Assembly: GCA_003586115.2 (NCBI GenBank)
Contig: QVOM02000034.1
Location: forward strand, 142,920,693-142,984,692
Source of the DNA: Salvator merianae
Taxonomy: Eukaryota; Chordata; Lepidosauria; Squamata; Teiidae
DNA length: 64,000 bases
Reading direction: 5' to 3'
The translations under genes and the position numbers were made by a program. The notes below the pieces were generated by a model. It made no database searches. It was not told the DNA's origin and saw only the letters and a list, made by a program, of their open reading frames with translations. This document shows positions 58,466-64,000 of the stretch, in pieces (the first letter of the stretch is position 1; every line of letters begins with the position of its first letter).

Positions 58466-61140
58466 TCAGGCTTCCACTGTACTCAGCGCCCAGTGTTTAG
58501 TTCAAAAGAGTATGGGCTCACAGTGTTTGTTTTTATTTCTGAGTAAGTAGTGATGGCCATTGTTTTTAAAAAGGTAGAAGGCGAGGAAGCTAAAAGGAAG
58601 TAGTGAATAAGTCTGAATAAGTAGTGTTTATGAGGTTACAATTTGGTCTAAACCCATATGAAGGCATCTGATTATGCCAAGATCAGCCAACCTTGAATTG
58701 AAATATGCACAACAGAGAACAGGAAGTGAACATAAGCTAATGGAAGTGATGTGGCACAGCACACAATGCCCTTATAGGCTAGTCACCTCTGCCAGTAAGC
58801 AACCACAATGGTAAAGAAAGACACCATTCTCAGAACTCTTGAACTTCACAGATTTCAAGTAAAGTTCAGTCATAATTTTTAGACAGTGGAGTTTTCACTG
58901 TATATATTTGCCATTTATTAAATTTCTAGTGTCAGTCAGTATGATCCTACCAGCATCATTTCACTAAATGGAGACTAGATCACCATTGCCTTCAAAGAGT
59001 TTCTGTTATTGTATTTCTCCTACGTGATAAAAAGTTCTATTGACTTAATAGGACATTTGAGCTGCACTCTAAAACAAAATTGTACTTTAAACCTGTGGGT
59101 TTTTTTCAGGTGCCACATTCTACTGAAATGGCTTGACAGCCGTGTGAAAACTCAATGTCTGAAGTGATTCATCATTGTGTCAGCTTGTCCTGCTCTTTGT
59201 CACGATGACTGACAATAGGGGAAACTTGGAAATAATACAAAGATTCTATGTTCACTGATAGCGCCTGCATTGTGATTACAGAAGAAAGTCAAAAGAATGT
59301 GAGGTGAATCTTAATTCTCCCCCTGCCCGCCATTAACTGATACTGTAGTGGATGCTCTGTTTATAGTTTTATGACTTAAAATACAGTGAAAGACAGTTAC
59401 TTTAAGGTACCTGTCAGACCTGTTAAAAATAGAGGCAACCTGTCGTCATCGTGGAGAGACTGGCAGATAGCCCCAGTGCCGTACTAAGGCATTCCTGGTC
59501 TATCATTCTTAAAAATTGAATTAGTCCAGAAAATACCACACTGCCTTTAATGTTCCAGTAAGTTCCTAGACAACTGGGTGTCTGGCAAAGTTCCTCTAAC
59601 ACAGGACTGGAATCAGTTTCTGGGAGTTCACTGTTCACACCAAAAAGAAAAGGGATGAGGATGGCAAGCTCCCTGAAGTTCAATCCAGTGCTGTGCCGAA
59701 GAAGCCCACATCAAACCCAGTGACCCACATTTTGGGGAAATGCTAGTATAGAGCTAAGTGTTTCCCCTTGCTGTCTGGAGGCACCATAAGTTATACTGGC
59801 ATGTAAAAGATAGCAAATTGCGTTTTTCAGTGTATGCATGCACTGGATATGTAAATCAACTGGATATGTAAATACTTAATACTACATTCAGGTCAATGAA
59901 TTTTGTATTTAAGTTTCACAAGCTGTGTTGTAACTAAAGGATGACTTTAAAGCTAGAGAAAGAAAACACCTATTACTTAAGGTAAGTCAGGCAGCCCAGT
60001 GTTCTCTAGATGTTACTGATTTCTGTGATTTCTACTGACCACACTGAGTGGGGCTGCTGTGAGCTCAAGATAACAATATTTGGAAGAAAGCAAATAGAGA
60101 CATGCTCAAAAGAATATCATGGGTCAAGACACTCTCACTTTTAGGAAATTGCGTACTGAGAAACATTCAGACTGAGATATATTTTTATTTGGAGTATCTG
60201 GAGTTAAGTAAAAACAAAATGAAGAAATTACTGTCAAGAACTTCTTGCTTCATGACAATTCCTTTGCAATCAGTGAATGGGGAAAAAATAGAGAAGCTTT
60301 CTTAGCCATAAAGTTCAAATAACAGAACTCCAAGGGAGTTTTACAGAAGCATTAAAACTAGGCCATTCTGAGGGTTTGGGGTGGGCTAAAATGTTTCTGT
60401 TATTGTGCATTCCTTTATGAAATTTCTATTCAAGTCTGGCACAGTTGCTTTTTTAAAATGTTTGTGAGAACACTAGAAAGCATACAGATTGGGAAGGATT
60501 ACAGATTAGAATCCTTTTCTAATATATATTAGAAATCTTTAATGGGCTAAATAACTATGGACAAACCCATAGATTAAAAAATCACTTTGTAACCACTACA
60601 CGGATATCTACCTGCAGAGGAAGACAGAGGAGATACAGGGCTGATCTATCAGCCCTGGAACAATGGCAGTGACTCTGCCAGATACAAGTCTACAGGCAGC
60701 CAAGCAGCCATATGGAGAGAACTACCGCCAGAAGAGGAAGAAGAAAAGTAGAACTCTAGCTGAGCAACCACAGTAGTTCAAAATAATGGGTTTGTCATCC
60801 TTCTGAGGCTAGTTTCAGCTGCAAGGATACAAGCAACACTTAGGCAGGACCCTGCCTAATCTTAGAATATTTAAAGCTTTGATTTGCAGTATTTTTTTTT
60901 TTTTTTTTTAATGTAATCCACTCTGGGACCTATGGTGCAGAGTGGTGTATAAATGTAAATAAATAATAATAAATACTGAGTGTGATGTACTAATACTTTA
61001 ACTCTTGAAGCCAAAATGAGTAAGATACTCTAACTTAAATAAGATAATGTAGCTATAGGCCAAATTTGTACTTATCTGGCTGGAATTGTCTCCGAAGATC
61101 ATTCCAGGCCAATTCACTACAGGAATGGCTAGAGGCGTTT
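58466..61140. other. Long stretch without recognised genes
   Basis: 59100-59360 has enhancer-like texture (tttgtcacgatgactgacaat, gtgattacag). 60590-60980 ends in a T-run and a gtgtataaatgtaaataaataat tail that suggests an unassigned retroelement 3' end on the plus strand. Confidence 0.35.
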
Positions 61141-61146
61141 GCACTT

Positions 61147-61328
61147 TGGCCCTTTTTGCACTTGTCTTTATTCTGGATTATATCCCAAAATAGAGATCTG
61201 CTATCTGCATGCTAGTACAGATTACTGCAGACCCTGGGTGGGGCCTGCCATAGTTTACACCAGAATTCAGATGGCAGGGCCCTGTTCAGGGATATAATCT
61301 GGAATAAGGCCAAGTGCAGAAAGGGCCA
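61147..61328. mobile_element. MITE with 40-bp terminal inverted repeats
   Basis: The left repeat at 61147-61186 starts tggccctttttgcacttg. It pairs with 61289-61328, ending gcagaaagggcca, with few mismatches over 40 bases through ttattctggattatatccc. The 182-bp element has no transposase. It is the clearest copy of the family also seen at 2.2, 56.56 and perhaps 25.5 kb. The 138-codon minus-strand frame overlapping its right part has no recognised domain. Confidence 0.8.
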
Positions 61329-62365
61329 TAGAATGCTGAAACAGACCCATTCCTGACAGACCCAAACAGACCCATGGCAGGCCTCCCTGTTCTTTTCCAG
61401 GTGGGATGTACTGATGTTGAACATCACAGTTAACCCTCACTGTGACTGGCCAAGGGGACACTGTGTCCTTGAAAGTCCGAACCTGAAGGCCTCTTGCCTC
61501 GCAACACCAGAAGTACTGCAAATGCATCATTCCCCACACCACGGGACAGCTGTTGGACAACTTTGAAGCTATCCACAGCAGGTAAGCCTGGGAAACAGCT
61601 CCAGATACCTTGAGAACAGTTGCAGTGGATTGCAATGTGGATAATGGAGTCCAGTGATCCACCTGGAACTGTCCCTGATGCAAGTGTGAAAAGGCCTATA
61701 GTCAGAAAATTAGAACCCTAATAAAAGAGTAAAGGTTGAAGAATATCAGTATCCCTCATATAAATTCTACAAAGACAGAATTACTTACACTGGAAGTAGT
61801 ATTTTACTGTATTTTACTGCATATGAATAAAAACATGATTTCCCATATGTTCCAGCAATAAAAAGATCTCTAGAATTCCAGTGGAAAGAAAGTTCAAGGG
61901 AAGGGAGAAAGCAATAATAGGAGAATGTGACTGACCACTTGCCCAAATTCTGGCAATGATATTGAAATGGAAAAATAAATCAGGCAGACAGCAAATGTCG
62001 AGATTGTAATCACAGTAACTGACTTCAACTGCAGCCAGAATGCTCCAGTCGGGTCATGAGGAAAAAAAGCAATAATTTATTTTGCTTTCAGGCAGTTAGT
62101 TCTTGCAAAAGGAGAGATTATACTTGATTTCATATTAAGCAAAGTGCAAAAGCTGCCGCAATTAAGGAAAAAGAATACTTTGAAGATGCATTTTGATACA
62201 GTAACCAAAACAGTAACAGTCAGTATATTCCACTTAGAAAACATCTCTAGAATAAGAATAGTTAGATTTTAAACAAATTTTAAAGTTACAGGATTTTCTT
62301 TTATGAGGTAGCATGGATCCAACCTTTTCAAGAAGTTTTTTTTTAAAAAAAAGTTAATAAAACTG
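61329..62365. other. Stretch without recognised features
   Basis: No gene or repeat family recognised. Confidence 0.4.
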
Positions 62366-62545
62366 AGGGCCTTTCTATACAGGCCCTTAATCCAGTACAC
62401 ATCTGGGCCTCTACATCCACATGTTCATGCAGATCAAGAACCCCACCCCACCCCTGATTGGTTTGACTTCATCTCCTTTAAGCACAGCCTGATTGGGATT
62501 AGGGAGGCCCTAATCTGGATCACTGATAGACCCATTTAATCTGTT
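62366..62545. mobile_element. DNA element fragment with GGGCCTTTCTATAC end
   Basis: Starts gagggcctttctatacaggc. The internal words taatctggatcactgatagacc and ttaatctg resemble the 29.93-kb copy. The right end is not found. Confidence 0.4.
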
Positions 62546-62923
62546 GGTGGAGCATGACTTTCATAAAACTTTCTTCCTTGGTATATGTTCACTCACCTGG
62601 ATCACTATTTTGCACCTTGCTCTGCTTAATCAATGTAAGGGGCACAGTAAATAAAATTCAACCCATGATCCTGTACCTATCCTTGACTTACAGAATTCCA
62701 ATAGTAAATTCAGAGGGTGATCAGTGAGTGCATCTCTTTGTTGATTCCGGTGAATCAAACCAGAGAGAAGGTGAGTCTTTCGCTTTTTGCTAACAATTCA
62801 GCTATGTTTTCCCATAAACTAAACACTATGAAACTCACTGTCACAAGAGAATACAAACAACAGCAAGAAAGATGGTTTCAAAAGGAGAGAGAAAGAAGCA
62901 TTCATTTAAGCTATGCATATTAA
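62546..62923. other. Short stretch without recognised feature
   Basis: Unique sequence; the short open frames are unsupported. Confidence 0.4.
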
Positions 62924-62999
62924 TCAGGGATCTCAATCTTAAGGGATTAATCAGGGATCTTAATCTTAAAGGATTAATCAGGGATCTTAATCTTAAGGG
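62924..62999. repeat. 27-bp minisatellite, 2.8 copies
   Basis: Units 62924-62950, 62951-62977 and 62978-62999 share tcagggatctyaatcttaa with one or two changes. The minus-strand peptide repeat LRSLINP is its translation and not evidence of a gene. Confidence 0.95.
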
Positions 63000-63159
63000 C
63001 TTTGGCTGATAACTCTTGGCTTGGAATAAATAGGAGAGCAACTGGTACAGGTATGTTCAGCAAAGAGCTCATGCTATGCTTTTAATATGCCCAAGACTGT
63101 TTTTTTTATTATTATTATTGGTAGGCAAGAATTGGTTGGAGATTTGGGGCCTTTTAGTA

Positions 63160-63600
63160 TTGACCAACATAGAATGGTATAATTATACCATTTTAAGCTG
63201 ATGAAAACCCACAGTGCGGTGGCCATTCACACTGTGAGTGCTAGAATGTTCCAGTACCAGACTCCAGCACTTGCAGTGTGAATGCACATCTACTCACCAC
63301 GACAGTGGCTACAGCAACATCCAGCTGTTGCCATGGAGAACAGGAAGCAGCACTCAACTGTACAACCACAACCATGCCATCTTGCAGCATTCACAGCTGG
63401 AAGAAGGTGCAAACGCTGTTCACTGGGAGCAGTCCAGCTGCTCCCAGTCAAGCTGTGGACAATGTTTTAGCTGTCCACAGCTAGTAGCATCTGGGAGAAG
63501 CTGCAGACACTCCCAGATGCTGCAGCTGTGGCAGAGTGCGGACACACTTCATCAGTGAGTGTTTTCACACTCACTACCAGGTGTAGCTAAGTCTTAGTTA
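63160..63600 (-). mobile_element. Hairpin-ended repeat family Y copy, inverted
   Basis: Read on the minus strand, this follows the 30.36-kb copy block by block (ctgtggacagctaaaa, cagcgtttgcacc, ccatggcaac). It ends with the perfect 20-bp palindrome aatggtataattataccatt at 63173-63192, equivalent to the hairpin at 30781-30818. No coding capacity. Confidence 0.75.
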
Positions 63601-63639
63601 AGAAGCAAAAGGATATATACTGGACAATAAGACTACACA

Positions 63640-63728
63640 AATAATGGCCACAGTAATCCAAACTCCCAGACTGGATTACTGTAATGCTCTATGTGGGGCT
63701 GCCCTTGAAGACAGCAAGACTGCTAACT
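63640..63728 (+). mobile_element. L2-like LINE fragment
   Basis: Plus-strand translation gives TPRLDYCNALCGAALEDS. This is the TSRLDYCNALYVGLPL block of L2-like ORF2, also present at 27750. Only about 90 bases remain. Confidence 0.75.
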
Positions 63729-64000
63729 GGCCCCAAACTAAGCACCCAAGGCCAGTCCTGTTTTGTGATGGAGAAAGGGTGGTAGAACAACTAAGTCTTC
63801 ATTTGGTCCAAGGAAGAAATTATTTTAGCAATTGATGAGTTAGAATAGAAGCAGAAGTTCTGCAGAGGAACAACAAACTTAATGTGTATTAATCTAAAAT
63901 TAATTTACCCATCCCAGCTGTTGAGTTGAAGATCAGTTCCCCCTCTTCTTTCTTCTTTTCCTCTTTCTTTCTCTTTTTTAGTACAATATACACAAGTATT
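63729..64000. other. Window end without recognised feature
   Basis: Ends in a CT-rich tract. No gene. Confidence 0.4.

Noticed and set aside
61267..61683. 138-codon minus-strand frame
   Set aside because: Its carboxy part is the inverted repeat of a MITE, and the rest has no recognised features.
1..64000. Search for an endogenous retrovirus or other viral insertion
   Set aside because: No long terminal repeats, gag, protease, integrase or envelope motifs were seen. All reverse transcriptase signals belong to non-LTR LINE types.

Overview
This window reads as non-coding chromosomal DNA from a vertebrate, most likely a squamate reptile (lizard or snake). The evidence is the repeat mixture. 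RTE/BovB-type LINEs sit beside L2-like, CR1-like and L1 LINE fragments and many short non-autonomous DNA transposons. There are also microsatellites, low coding density and a mammal- or reptile-like base composition. I found no bacterial or viral gene organisation, no rRNA or clear tRNA, no CRISPR array, and no host protein-coding exon that I can defend. The only recognisable protein-coding signals are decayed retrotransposon reading frames.

Layout: 0.37-0.99 and 2.56-3.28 kb hold minus-strand pieces of a BovB-type LINE. 3.5-5.2 kb holds an inverted BovB 5' copy and L2-like tails. 6.3-6.7 kb is a hAT-type element with a perfect 8-bp target-site duplication (TSD). 7.1-7.3, 10.26-10.65, 30.36-30.85, 35.57-35.96 and 63.16-63.6 kb are members of one hairpin-ended repeat family. 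8.6-9.4 kb is a GC-rich hAT-like element. 13.3-14.0 and 43.6-44.7 kb are two 5'-truncated L1 copies. 12.5-12.8, 15.1-16.45, 21.4, 38.7, 40.1, 41.0 and 41.6 kb are foldback structures. 24.8-26.2 kb is an RTE-like LINE apparently split by a DNA element. 26.4-28.0 kb is an L2-like LINE with another L2 tail inserted inside its reverse transcriptase catalytic box. 45.06-48.46 kb is a run of CR1-like, L2-like and BovB copies. 56.8-57.7 and 61.1-61.3 kb are further inverted-repeat elements.

Between these lie AT-rich single-copy stretches. A few (about 1.2-1.75, 3.95-4.3, 48.5-49.0 and 59.1-59.4 kb) have the look of conserved non-coding sequence, but this is an impression that needs cross-species alignment. 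The window is best seen as intergenic or deep intronic DNA.

No convincing new gene system is present. The items most worth a second look are small and structural: the L2 insertion splitting the catalytic YxDD box, the BovB copy that lost the same box, the L1 pair showing birth of a microsatellite at the lost stop codon, the exact-TSD hAT element carrying two different pentamer arrays, and the recurring palindrome-bearing repeat families. All coordinates of repeat edges are estimates unless a TSD is quoted.
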